Assembly: GCF_000247815.1 (NCBI RefSeq) | Contig: NC_021685.1 | Coordinates: forward strand, 14,063,915-14,127,914 | Source of the DNA: Ficedula albicollis | Lineage: Eukaryota; Chordata; Aves; Passeriformes; Muscicapidae | Reading direction: 5' to 3' | DNA length: 64,000 nucleotides | Shown: in pieces, positions 50,661 through 62,780 of the stretch | Position numbering within the stretch: position 1 is the first letter of the stretch | Layout of the letters: every line of letters starts with the position of its first letter | Program-made: the position numbers and the translations under genes | Notes under the pieces: generated by a model | Told to the model about the DNA's origin: nothing | Database searches by the model: none | What the model saw: the letters and a program-made list of their open reading frames with translations, nothing else

Positions 50661-53600
50661 TTTTTTTTTTCTTTAATAGAGAAATGATGCAAAGAAAAGC
50701 AACAAACCAAAAAATTGTGAAGGTCTTCATGGCAGGAAAAGCTACCTAATAAGCAACAGGTTGTAAACAAGCACTTGAACAGATTATCTTAAAGCTCCAC
50801 TAAGTGTGGTTTCCTTAGCAATATCTAAACTTCTACATAAAAACTAAAACTAAAATTTTCCACCAGAAGTCAAGATCATGAAGTTAAGATTGCTGATTAC
50901 CTCCTGATTAAATGCAATTAAATATCAATGGCACTTTAGAATTCTTTTTCCTGAAACAAAGCAGCGAAACAAGATCCAAGCACAGACAAATAAAAACACA
51001 TATAAAGATTACTTCAGGTTTAACAGCAACAATTTTGTATCCTCTTCACTGTTAAATGTTATTATTTTATACAGAGTAAGTTATTTGTCTAACAGCAACA
51101 ATTTTGTATCCTCTTCACTGTTCAATGTTATTATTTTATACAGAGTAAGTTACTTGTCAGTGGATGAGTTGATACAACTGCATTGAAGTGCAGGTACTCA
51201 GTCAACTCTTTCTTGAGGCTTCAGCAGATGACCCACAGTGTGATACACATGCCTGTACAGACATCCACTTAAGATCTGTAATATCCACCTTACATAAGAC
51301 TGTTTCCAAAATTACTTCCCTTCTGGAAGCTGTAAACTTCAAAACCTGCATATCAATCTATGAATTTAAATATACTTAATACTTCCCCATTTATTCAGAA
51401 ATTTACTGGTTTGTAGCACAGGGTTAACTTTAAATTCATTCACTTTGTCCAGGCACATACGAGGAAGTAGGAATGCATTGCTACCTTTCATGCAACATTT
51501 TTTTATCCTTCTGTATTATATTACATACATTTTTCTTCTTGAAAATGTAATCCCTTCAAAGAATTATCTTCCTAAGTAAGACATTTTCCTTTTTTCATGC
51601 TATACAATTCTGCTTTCACAAGTTGCAGCAAAGGAACTCATTCACACTTTAGCTTTCCCATTAAATGTACGTAAAATACATCGTCACATACTCAGTTTTT
51701 CACTTACTGCACTGAAAGTGCAATATTGTAGATAAAAGTGCAATAATTTTAGAAATTTGATGTAAAAATGTTAAAAATACTCTTACATCCCCCTAAATAT
51801 ATTTATTCACACTACTAAAATTGCATCTAGTGCTGCACATTTATACCAGAGTGTGCTTTGCCATGGTGTTTTGTAAGTAGGCAGATCACACTTCCACTTA
51901 GAAATAGTATCTTTAATTAGTCCAACAGTTATACATGGAAAATTAGAGAAGCACTTGAAAAACTATGCTCTTTGGATGTTTAAAATAAAATATATTTAGA
52001 ATGTTAGAGGTTTTTAAATGATTCATTTTTAAATGATGATGGTTGATTCAAATCCACAGGAAGGTAGCAAAACTAATGGGAAAGTGCTACAAGCAATAGG
52101 AACACAACCAAGCTATGAATCCAGCAATGCTTCCTTTGGAGAAGAGACTGAGCTGGAGTCACTACACTTACATGTCAAAGTCAATAAAGAAAACAAGAAC
52201 AACAGAGGAAAAACAGACCTGACAAACTAAGTTGAGTCTGCTAGCAAAGGAAATAGGAAAACTGAGATTAAACAGAACATAAAAATAATGGCAAACATGG
52301 ATCCAAAGTGTTAAACAGCCTGCAAAAAACCCCCACAGGTAAAGTGACACTAGAAATATAAAGAATCACACATAAATTACAAGATATTTGATTGAAGTGT
52401 ACAAAACCACAAATAGAGCATTAACCCGTGACAAGCAACATGGGTAATTGGGCGAAGTACAAAGATTGAATTAAAGAAAGAAAAAATTAGAAAGTGAAGC
52501 AGGTGAAAGCCTCTCCCCAGCCCCACTGAGTGCAATGCCCCTGAGGGATGATGTTACAGACCAGAATGATGAAGCCATTACATGAAGCCACTCATACTTT
52601 ATGTCCCAGTCTCACTGAAGCCATTGCAGTGAGCCCATAATTATCTCTTGAAAAGGGAGAATGGACAGAGGGTCACAATAAACTGAATCATCTTAAGAGA
52701 TTCAAAAGAAAATGTCACTAAACCTAAACCAACAAAACAAACTCAAAACTAAAAACTTAACCCAAAGTTTAACTGGGAGGTTGCAGCAAACTACTGATGA
52801 CAGAAAGTGCTTAAGGTTCTTTGACTGATCAGTGAAGAGGCCCTCAATTCTAAGTCAAAGAGCCACTCCCTCCACATCTATTTCCACAGGTTTGGAATAG
52901 GTTCAGAGCCTGCTAAAAATACACATTCCCCATATGGTGTCTCTCCATGAGGCATCCTGCCTGGGTAAGAACAAAACTTGCCTTGCTGCTGCAGCAAATG
53001 TAGTCCTCCACTGAAGAAGACCTTACATTAAATATTGTGAAAGTAAAACTACAGCATGACAGAAGAAAGAGCCTAGCTACATAGCAACGCTTATTCACTT
53101 CCTTTAACTTGGTGGCTATATAAGATAAAGAGTACAGCTCTCAAAAACAGTCTCCAAGGTTAATTGGAATTTGAATGGAATACAATACAGAGCACTACAT
53201 CCTTTTGTAGTTTTATTTTTCCCCTACAGTAATAGATACAGCATTTTTAGCTTCTTTTTGCATCTAATGAATATACCAGGACACTCACAGAAGAGAGTAG
53301 ACTATTGTTTTCCACAGCCTTATTTACTCAGCTTTTGTTTATTGAATTGAAGATAGCTGGGGAGTTTGCATTCAGCATGACATATTTACTGGTGCTGGTA
53401 ACAGGATACTCTGGAAGATATTAACTGTTGAAATAAAGCAACTGCTTTCACTGTTTAAGTGTCCCTGGTTCACTTACCATGTATAACACATTTCAAAGGC
53501 ACACAAAGTGCATGAGCTTATGGAATAAAATCTACTGAGCATTTTCACATACATGGAGAAACTGATTCTCTTCTTTGTCAGAGTAAATCAGTATTTATAC

Positions 53601-55554
53601 TACCTAAGAATGGATTAATACTAGAATTTACTGAAAGAACAACTGAATTTAAGATACAAGCTTAATAAAAGTAATACAAGACGGGAAAGAAACAGAGAAA
53701 AAAAAAATCTATTTCTATTTCTTTTAGGCTTCTGCAACTGAGAGATAGATTTCTAAGTAGTTCTAGATGTTATGTGTTCTCTGGCATGTAACTGTTTAAA
53801 ACGTAATCACCATTTATTTTTTTCCCCTCAGAACATTTACAAACATAAGACAAATGCATGCAGATAGAACTCACTAAAAAATTACATTAAAAAGCAGGAG
53901 CTACTGAGCAAAGTCATGCAGGGTTTGGAGTCTGGATTCACTACTCTGATTAAATGGCCTCAACATCGTGCAGCTTTCATCATTCATGTTGTTCAAGTCC
54001 ACTGTATTTAAAGATGACCATGCCACAGTTGGCATGGGAGAGTCAACCTCAGTGATGTATGTTCAACCAACCAAAGCTACAGGTGGCAAACCTTTTTGGA
54101 AGCTATCACACTATCATTTAAGTTTTCCAAAATGCTACTGTTGTACACATCCTTCTCCAATTTTCTCCCTGCTCCCTGACTCTGCCCAGTAAAAACCAAG
54201 GTTCTGTGCAATCATATTTCTGCTGTTCTTCGACTCAGTATTCTATTTTGCAGCTAAAGCCATCAAATCTTTAGCTGAACTAGAATATCCTCAAAAGATG
54301 TTCTTGTGTAACCATGTTTCCTGCTGGACTCTAGACAGCTGTTGGCATGTGTACCTAGTCAATTCAAAATACATGCCCATCTGATGGAATGGACAGAGGG
54401 AATTTAGTTGCTCTGAGGAAACTAAAAGAACACTTTGGGACACATCACCTCTCCCCAGGACAAATGGAAGCATCCTCTGTGCAGCATCCAAGCCTTGAAA
54501 GGATCACAGCCACATAGCAGTCATCACAACATCCAACCCTTCTGGAATGGTGGAGAACAGGATCCCTTTGCCTCTGCTAACAGCTCTCAATTTCTGAGTA
54601 CAGCAGCTTCCAGGCTTGCTTACAGGCCCCACAAGTCAGTCTCTTGGCAGCTGAAGACTCCTTTGGAACCTGCTCAGAGTCTCAAAGATTGCTTACAGAA
54701 GATTAAGCTTAAGACAAATCATCTGGAAGTTCCAACTTAGTCCCACTGCCCACTTGAGGTACCAGTATCCTGTGTAGAAAATGCATTCTAATTTGGCATT
54801 CCTCGTAACAAGGTGTCAGACAGGACACCCACAGAAAGGTTCATGTTGCAGTTGATGGAAGCTTGTCTTAAATTGCACAGAAAATGCCCTGGAGATTTTT
54901 TTTTAAATATGTAATACTCCAAAATTCAACTTAGTTTATATTCTCAGACACTTACATGCCTAAAAGCCACAAAGATTTTCCTTTCTGATGTTGCCTGAGA
55001 TCTAAAAAGCAGTAGAAGCATGACAGTTTTATTAAATGTTTACCTAAAACATTCACTGCACTTGGGATATTTTCTCTGTTTCAGTTCCAGCAACACTGAT
55101 TCCAATGGGATTCAAACAGGGCTTTAAACACCCACTGCCAGCAGAGCTCCCACTGCCTGTACGACACAGTGTACACATGGAGTAAAGAAAGGTAAATCTG
55201 GTATTAGTCAGGTCTTGTGGGACTGAAGAGAGAAAATAACAATTTTTAAATACCTGGTGAAACCTAAAAATGGAAACGTTGGTCCAAATGCTCACTCAGG
55301 ACATTTCAGTCAATGCAACTTTCAACAGAAATGCCAAATGTGACAAACACCTCATCTCCTTTCATGATTGCCACTGTTTCATATTCTACTTGAATAAAAT
55401 GAAACTCATTTTGGTAAGTTTCCTACATTATTGTTAATTTATTTTGAATAATAGAGAGTTCTAGAGTGAGAAATCAGAGTCCTGTGTCCAGAGAGAGGAG
55501 GAACAACACTTCATCTACAAGAAACAGAAGCAAATACAGAAAGTAAATGTCTAA
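50661..55554. other. Gene-free DNA
   Basis: No gene is supported. It contains the 69-bp tandem duplication at 51021-51158. The frame at 54435-54740 (101 residues) has no domain. No transposon is recognised. Confidence 0.5.
51021..51158. repeat. 69-bp imperfect tandem duplication
   Basis: Copy 1 (51021-51089) and copy 2 (51090-51158) both start TAACAGCAACAATTTTGTAT and differ by GTTAAATG/GTTCAATG and TTATTTG/TTACTTG. Adjacent copies with two changes imply a fairly recent event. Confidence 0.95.
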
Positions 55555-55732
55555 GTCTATAAGAACCCCAATGTTCCAGTGGGCCTGGCTGAGCTGGGAG
55601 GACACCGAGGCTGGTGAATTCCAGTTCCTCTTCTTACACAACAGGCATTGTGTAGTTTCCAGAGGCCGGTGGTTTTGGAGAACAAGCATTGTGTTATCTC
55701 ACCTGGGATGGGCAATTTATCATCTGGTAACA

Positions 55733-55875
55733 TGAGGTCATATAGTGGGCTATGACATCACAGAGTGGGTTATGCGAGGTCATTGACCATCACAGGCTGT
55801 CTGTGACATCACAGAGCTGACGGTGACATCACGGGGCAGAGGTCTGACATGACAGCAGGGCTGTGTGAGGTCACT
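55733..55875 (+). repeat. Degenerate array of CRE-like TGACATCAC motifs
   Basis: TGACATCACAG occurs at 55753-55763 and 55804-55814, TGACATCAC at 55824-55832 and TGACATGACAG at 55845-55855. TGAGGTCA at 55733 and TGAGGTCAC at about 55867 are weaker relatives. The spacing between successive clear motifs is 51, 20 and 21 bp. The core resembles the ATF/CREB site TGACGTCA with one change. A further TGACATCC lies at 56135-56142, close to the TATA-like box. Confidence 0.7.
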
Positions 55876-56160
55876 GGATTGGTCACTCTGCCCCAGCCTC
55901 CCATCACAGTTTCCCCAGACAAGTCCAATGCTCTTCATGCATAGCAGGGTCCCCTTGATGCCTTCAGATCTGAGAGTTTTCTGTTCTGCATGAGTGTGCT
56001 CTGTGGTGCTTGGAGTGGGGAAGACGCAGCAGTCTGATGCCAGCTATGGACTTCAAGGACAGTTGTCTTTAGGCTCCAGGCCTTGAGTATAAACAATATG
56101 AGAAGAGGATGATTCGGCCAGGAGAAAAGGGAAATGACATCCTACAAATTGAAACTGTTG

Positions 56161-56304
56161 ATTGGATGGCCAGAGCTTATAAGAAGTGTAAAATCATGTG
56201 ACCTCTCTCTCTTTCCTTCCACCCGAGAGCCACTCGGACAGGGCAGGGGCCACACTGTGGCACTGTGACTGCCGGGGTGTGGCCTTGGAGGCCTTTTCAA
56301 TAAA
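56161..56304 (+). promoter_or_regulatory. LTR-type CCAAT, TATA-like and poly(A) signals
   Basis: ATTGG at 56161-56165, TTATAAG at 56177-56183 and AATAAA at 56299-56304 lie in the order expected of U3-R. A start about 25-30 bp after the TATA-like box would leave an R of roughly 100 bp before cleavage. Activity is not known. Confidence 0.4.
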
Positions 56305-56904
56305 TACCCTTTTATTCCCCCTAACCCGTGTGTTCTCTGTTCCAGCGCAAAAAGGCAACAAAGGGGCTCCTTCACAGTTGGGACCATAACTACTTATAAG
56401 ATCTGAAACAGGTGAGCTAGTGATCACTAGAAATGCCACTAGAATAAAGTAGAAAGGTTTGGGTTTACATTTTTTCATAATTAACAGAACCAGATAAAAA
56501 GGCACAACTCAGAGCTCATCTAATCTCAGAGATGTTCCTCCATTAGCATTTTCTTTCAGCATCTGTTCACTCCTGAGCATGAGCCTAGAGGCAAAACTTC
56601 TTACTTCTTCCTTCCAGTCTTTCATAAACATTGACCGCTGATCAGCCTGCTCATATACCTCCTTACTTCCAAACTATACAATGGTATTTATTTCTAGTTT
56701 GGCACTTCCTTTGAAAGTACGAGGTAGATTCTGCCTCATTTTATAACCTGTCAGTCCTGATTCTATACATCCATCTTTTCATGACTGTCTTGCAAGCTCT
56801 TTCTCTTACATAGCAAATATTGCTAAGTAAACGATGTACTGACAGTATTTAATTTTTTATGTGCATTTCAGTACATCCTGTATCCTTTACTGCTAATTTA
56901 TTCC

Positions 56905-56931
56905 ATATATTATATATATATATATATATAA
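56905..56931. repeat. (TA)n microsatellite
   Basis: About 13 TA units, perfect except for a TT near the start. Confidence 0.95.
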
Positions 56932-56961
56932 AATCTTAGACTTCTTATGTACCAAAACTAA

Positions 56962-56991
56962 TAGTACCACCTTTCTTAGTACCACCTTTCT
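56962..56991. repeat. 15-bp exact tandem duplication
   Basis: TAGTACCACCTTTCT is present twice in direct succession (56962-56976 and 56977-56991). Confidence 0.95.
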
Positions 56992-59900
56992 TTAATTTTC
57001 ACATGCCTTTATTAAAAAGCCAATTGATTTAGATATCTGCTTGATCATCTACACTGGCCTTTTACACACTCTCAATAAGCACATATATAGTCTAATCAGA
57101 CTTGGTTACTGTCCAAAGCAGATATTGCCTGGTCAGTTTACAATTAGATTTTTAGCTGGATATTTTTTCATGTATAGCCATGCCCAACTTTACAATTTTT
57201 TAGCCCTTTTAACCCATCTCCAACCTATAGTTTTCCTCAGTAGAAATTTCAGCTCCTGCTGTGCTGGATGTCATTTCTTCAAGTTCTGGAGCTTTGGAAA
57301 TAAACCTTCAATGCAATTTACTTAGACTGCCAACCTGTGTTATCATGGACCAGCACAACACTAAGACAGAGGCTCAATAAATGATACAGTTGTGCAATTC
57401 ATTACAAAGTCAGATGAGCTCTTTGTCATTTAAGTAGACAGGAGAGACTGACATTAAAATAGGGTTCATTAAAAGTGAATTTGAGCCTCAGCATTCACTG
57501 TACCAAAACATCTGGAGACAGCCTAATTCTTACTGGAGTGCCTCAGAAAATACTTGATCTTTTAACTAAGCACAGGGGATTTGCCAAGTAAAACGCTGCC
57601 TTTTTTGTACCACTATATACTTGAGGAGGATTTATTTTATGAATATCACAGTACTTCCCCATGAACAGCAAAAACATGGACCAATTCCCACAGACTATTT
57701 GTATTAAGATACATTATTACAGAAAATACTGCAAACTGTTTGCTTTGGCAAGTTGTCCAGGAAAATATGCAGTTATTGTGTATTCTTTATTTTAAATATT
57801 TGTCACTTTTGTCTAGATATGAAAGTAAAAAATCAGTTTATTGCTTTTGGCTATTCTTAACAAATTTTTGTGATGTTCTTCTTTCTTGACCCTCATGTTT
57901 CATTATTATATGGTACCTTCTTGGATCTTTAGGACTACAGACAGGTCAGATAAAGTAAGGAAAAACTTTAAAGACTTCAGTAAGCAGATCACAATCTAGC
58001 TCAAAGAACCTTTACAGGGTTGATAATCAGGTTTTCAAAGTGCCTTGGAAGCAGCTAGCATCTGGTTTTTTTATGCTTTTCCCTTTTCTTTAAGAGAAAA
58101 GTTGTTACTTTTTTATCAAAAAGAAAAAAAGCAAAGAGAAAAGAGTGTGAAAAACGTAACAACTGAAATCAACATATCAAGGCAGGTGGGTATTCCAATG
58201 AAATTCTATACTTCTCTCTAGATGCACATTTATTGTGATTTGTGAATAGATCAGAACTGTTTATTCGAGCTGAGCATATGTAGCTCCACACTCTCTTTTG
58301 ATCAGGAAAGGCACCATGAGAGGCAGAGCCATGAATGCTCATGTAGGATAGTTAGGGAAGTTTGCACTGCCAGCTGATTTCAGGAGCCAAAGGAAAACAC
58401 TCCAATGACATAACAAAGCAATGATATGTAGCTAGACACTTGGAATACCAAAATCTTTCATTCCAACCTTGATTTGCACTTGTCTATTTAAGCTTGTTTA
58501 AATCATGAGATCTTTCCTGAGACCTTTTCTGAGAATTTATATTTAAAGTATTTTAAATTCATGCTCTATCATCTATATTAAAATATATTCTAATTTATGT
58601 AAGTTTATAATACTGAAAAAATGTCATATGAGTTAACTTATGATCAGGAATGGAATGTCTTGGGATGTTTTGTTTTTTTAAAAAAAAATGCTAAAGCCTC
58701 ATTATCTTTCATAACTCAGTCTGTCTTCTTATAGCTGTTTAGCCAGAAAGTTATTTCCAAATGTGTTTACTATTAACTTTTATTTTTAACCCAGAAATTT
58801 TAAGGATAGGCTTTTGCAATTAGCAAATGATGGAGCATGAAACACTCAAATTCAGTGTGCTAATCACTTCACAGTTCAAAGGTAAACCTTACACTTTTTA
58901 CAACAGTATCAGCTGTTGTCAAGATGTAAAACATATGTGAAAGCAAACAACATAATGTAATTAGTTAATTTTGGTAGATTTGCACAAGTGTTACCAAAGC
59001 AGAGTTTGATCCAAATACATTATAAAATTACAATGAAAAAAATTCCGCAGATTCCTGAATGTGCAAATATATTGCATTTTATTTTTGATATCACTTATTT
59101 CTGTATCACTGAACAAAGGAAGAAGATAAATAGTTCAGTATTGGTTCTTGAAGTGTTGGACAGAATGACTCCCTATTGATTTTCCTGCTGCTGTTCTGTT
59201 CAGGGTACAATTGAAAGACATGCAAGTACTTTACATTTTTCTAAAGGAAGCAAACATTTTGACACTGAAACACTGAATGAGACCTTGGAGGTAAAGTAGC
59301 TGAAGAACATAGAATGAAGTAAATCAGTAGCCTTGGCACTGTCTACCTGAGAATGTATTTAATTGAAATTTGAACAGCCATGTGGGCTGTAGGTACAGAT
59401 GTGATACAGTATCAAGTAGCATCAGGAATTTTGCACTGTTGAAGCAAATTTCACACAGTTTGAAAAATGACCAAATGCAATTTCGATCCACAGATTCTCT
59501 CCTACTGCTTTCAGTTCTACTATTAATTACAACTCATCACAATTATCAGAAGAAATATGTGAACTTAGAACTGAAAATTTCTTGTGTTGTACCTTGATGC
59601 TTTCCAAAAGCACAGTTGTGAGCTCTATTTTTTCTAATTATCAATGCAACTGATAAAGCATATATAGAGCTGTTTAAGTATCAAAAGCATCAAAAATTGC
59701 ACATTGGTTAAAATGCCTTTTTCCATGATACTCCTTGCATAAGCCTTAGAGCACAAAGCTGTTTTTATTGAATTTCCAAGTGTGACTTCACAGCTGTTGC
59801 CCTCGGTAGCAGTCAATATTTGTATATTACTTTAATGAGTTCCTAGTAACTCAAACTCCTAAGGCACAGCTGTGCTCCTGGAATCAAACATGCAATTCCC

Positions 59901-62559
59901 ATGGATTTCAGTTACCAGAACTGCATTGCTTCTTCCCCACCCCTTTTACTTTACTTTTCTGGTACATCAAATGAGGTTTTTCCCCTTCTCTTTCCTCCAT
60001 GCTTTGCAAAGGAGTCCAGTGAGATGAGATAGTGTTTGGTGGCTCTATTGAGCAGGCTGGGAGGCCTTGATATCTGCTGGAGTCCAGCTGTAAATGTGGA
60101 TAGAATGGATAAGTCAAAGCCCAACAGACTACAGTTTTTCAGATGTACTGGGTTTCTTTCAGGAAAACCTGAGCCAAGCTTGTTTATCAGAGCACAACTC
60201 CAGAGAAACAAACCTTAGCAACACCTGTTAAGGAGTTTTGACCAGTACTCAGTTTTTGTGAGTTTGGGACCAGTTTACACACTTTCCTTAACTTCCATTT
60301 GGCAGTCTCTGGAAAAGTCTCGAGCACTAAGAACTAGTCATATAATGTGTAGAGATTTATAAATAACATTTACGTTTACAAGAAGTGCTGCTTCTTTTCA
60401 CTGCTTAAGAAAACTATTTCCCCTTCCTTGTTATAGTGAGAGGTCAATCATGAACTCAATCATTAATGAAGCTCAGCAGTACCCAGCACAAAGCTCAAAG
60501 TGAGTATCACTTTCACAGCAGGAGCAAATGGCCAATTCTGAAAGAGAAATCTGTTTAGAAAATGGGAAGGAGTTCTTTCACAGTCTTTCCTAAGCACATA
60601 CATACTTACTTTTTGATAGGCAGTGTACAAGCACTTCTTCTAAAGATTAAATCTCTATTTTCACTAAGATCAGTTCCAAATACCTCAGTGCAGAGTGAAG
60701 TAAACCAGTATTTTTCCCAGAATAAAGAATATAAATTCACATATATTCCTCAGGTCTTTCCTTGCTATTCCCATCACCATAGAAAAAACACTAGCCCACA
60801 GGGTGACACTTATGATCGTCTGTCTCCAACCATTTATGCTTAGCAAAATCCTTCAAAATTTCAAATCCTCCAAAAGAGCTGTGTCAGAAGAAACAAAGAA
60901 CATACATAGAATGGAAATGAGAGGGAAAAGTCTCAGAAATGGAAAATGTAGTTGCACACCAAAATGAAAGACTTTTAGAGAAATTTCTCTTTTTTATTGA
61001 CAGGTTCACTTCAAAATTGCCTGTATCTTTCTGCAGACTTAAGAGGTAACATACATTTGGTTTAGTTTTTTTTTAATAAAATTTTGTTTAATAATTACCA
61101 ATAATGCTTCTGTCAAATGCGAAGTTCAATGTCCTGTCTTTCACTAATACTGTTTCACCAAACATTAATGATATTTCAATAGAAGGATACACAGATGCAA
61201 ATCTAACAAGCAGAGACAGGTTAAACAAATCCTAGATTATTCCAGGCACTTTGGATAGTTGAAAAAATTATCTTGGATAAACAATAAAACTGTTTAGAAG
61301 GAATACTGCCCCTTCATCCATACTGGTTTTATTTAGACAAAGCAAGGTTTGAGAGAAGCAAACCCATTCAATAATGATTAATTTTGGGAAAAAAATTTAA
61401 GCAGGTACTTAATTTTCTGGAAAGTCATTGTAGGTTTTTTGATCCAATTAAAAAAAAAAATATTATTTGGAATATGTGTTCCTACTTCTCTAATAGAGAA
61501 ATATGTATCAGGTTTCAGCATAATAAAAAAAATGTGTGGGAGGAGAGGGGGAAGGGATAAAATGATTGTTCAAAGGAATACAGAAAATCCATCTAGAAAG
61601 TTGGCTGTTTCATTTAACATAAGCTGTTTGCCTGGCTAAGTCTGGGAGAAACTCATCAATGTGTGGCACTTTCTTGATTTCTGCTGCTGATCAGCTCTCC
61701 ACCAAAAACTCAAGCCAAATGTATTAAAAATCACCCAATTTCCTAAACTGGATCATCACATAACATAGTTTCTAAAAATACCAGGCAACCTATCATGGGT
61801 ATGACCTGTGACCTTTAGTAGGACGGGACTAAGCTACTGCAATCCCTACATAAGTACTCTTCCTGTTTCAAAGCAAGGCATCTAAAATTCAAGCTTGAAT
61901 GCACAATCAGAGCATCTTTTTTGTTTCAGTTTAATTCCCTTTGCCCATATGAGAGCTACATATACCTACTTGTCTAAACTGTTACTTTTCAAAAATAGCA
62001 CAGCTTCCACCACGATTCACAAGCAGTGCTTCTGCTGTCTTATGGTTTGTTTAGTGATGAGAAAGATGGTGGGTAAAAATAAGAGCATGGCTTTTATGAA
62101 AAACATATCATACAAGTGCTCTTTTATGAAGGACTTTCAAGACATGCATGTTCTAAAGTAATGCATGGCTCTAGGATCAGTACTATTTCCTATAATCAGT
62201 GAGTTAATTAATTTTCACGTGCTATTTTTTTATCACGTTTTCTATGTTTGTACTGGGTTCTCCCACTTAGTCCAGAGAATCTGCACCACTAGATGTCACT
62301 GCAAGCAGAACATTGGGAATCACACACGCATATGGAATTTACAGCCTCCCGCTTTATTGCTATCTTTTTTAAAAACAAAAGTCAGAAATAAGTTATTTTC
62401 TAGTCATATTTACTTTCTCATTTAGTTGAAGGTGAATAGCTGCCGAATTCCAAATACATATTGAATCCCCAGTGTCTGTCTCTAAAGGTATGATGAGTAA
62501 AAACACTGACGATGTAAGAGTTGAAGGATGGGGATGATTACAAAAGCTAGCAGAACCTC

Positions 62560-62780
62560 ATTTACAGCCTGATAATGTCCTGCACAGCAGTCAGTTTATT
62601 ATTATTTCTTTAAAAACATTGCAAGCCTCTATCTCATTAGAGAGCAGAAGTAGCACACTGATTAATGTGCATATGCTACAATATTAATTAGAGAATAAGA
62701 TTTTGCAGAAGATTGATAATTTCATAGTGACAATTGCAGCTGCAATTAACTGAAGCTTTTCTGGAAATCTTCTGATGAGA
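62560..62780. other. Possible conserved non-coding element with 16-bp palindrome
   Basis: The block contains GATTAATGTGCATATGC (about 62660-62676), whose GCATATGC is palindromic and POU-like, then ATTAATTAG (62683-62691), a homeobox-type core. A perfect 16-bp palindrome AATTGCAGCTGCAATT follows at 62732-62747, centred on the E-box CAGCTG. This dense arrangement resembles a developmental enhancer. It was not aligned to any other genome. Confidence 0.3.

Larger units (their letters stand above)
55555..56377 (+). mobile_element. Candidate LTR-type insertion with CRE-like repeats
   Basis: This block is clearly GC-richer than its flanks. Its 3' part (about 56100-56377) reads like a retroviral LTR: an inverted CCAAT (ATTGG, 56161-56165), a TATA-like TTATAAG (56177-56183), an AATAAA poly(A) signal at 56299-56304 and a U5-like tail that could end at ...TTCACA near 56376. 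Its 5' part carries repeated TGACATCAC motifs. If one element, it would be a solo LTR of about 800 bp; if not, the LTR is only the last 280 bp or so. No target-site duplication was found and the 5' edge is uncertain. No internal viral genes are visible. Confidence 0.42.
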
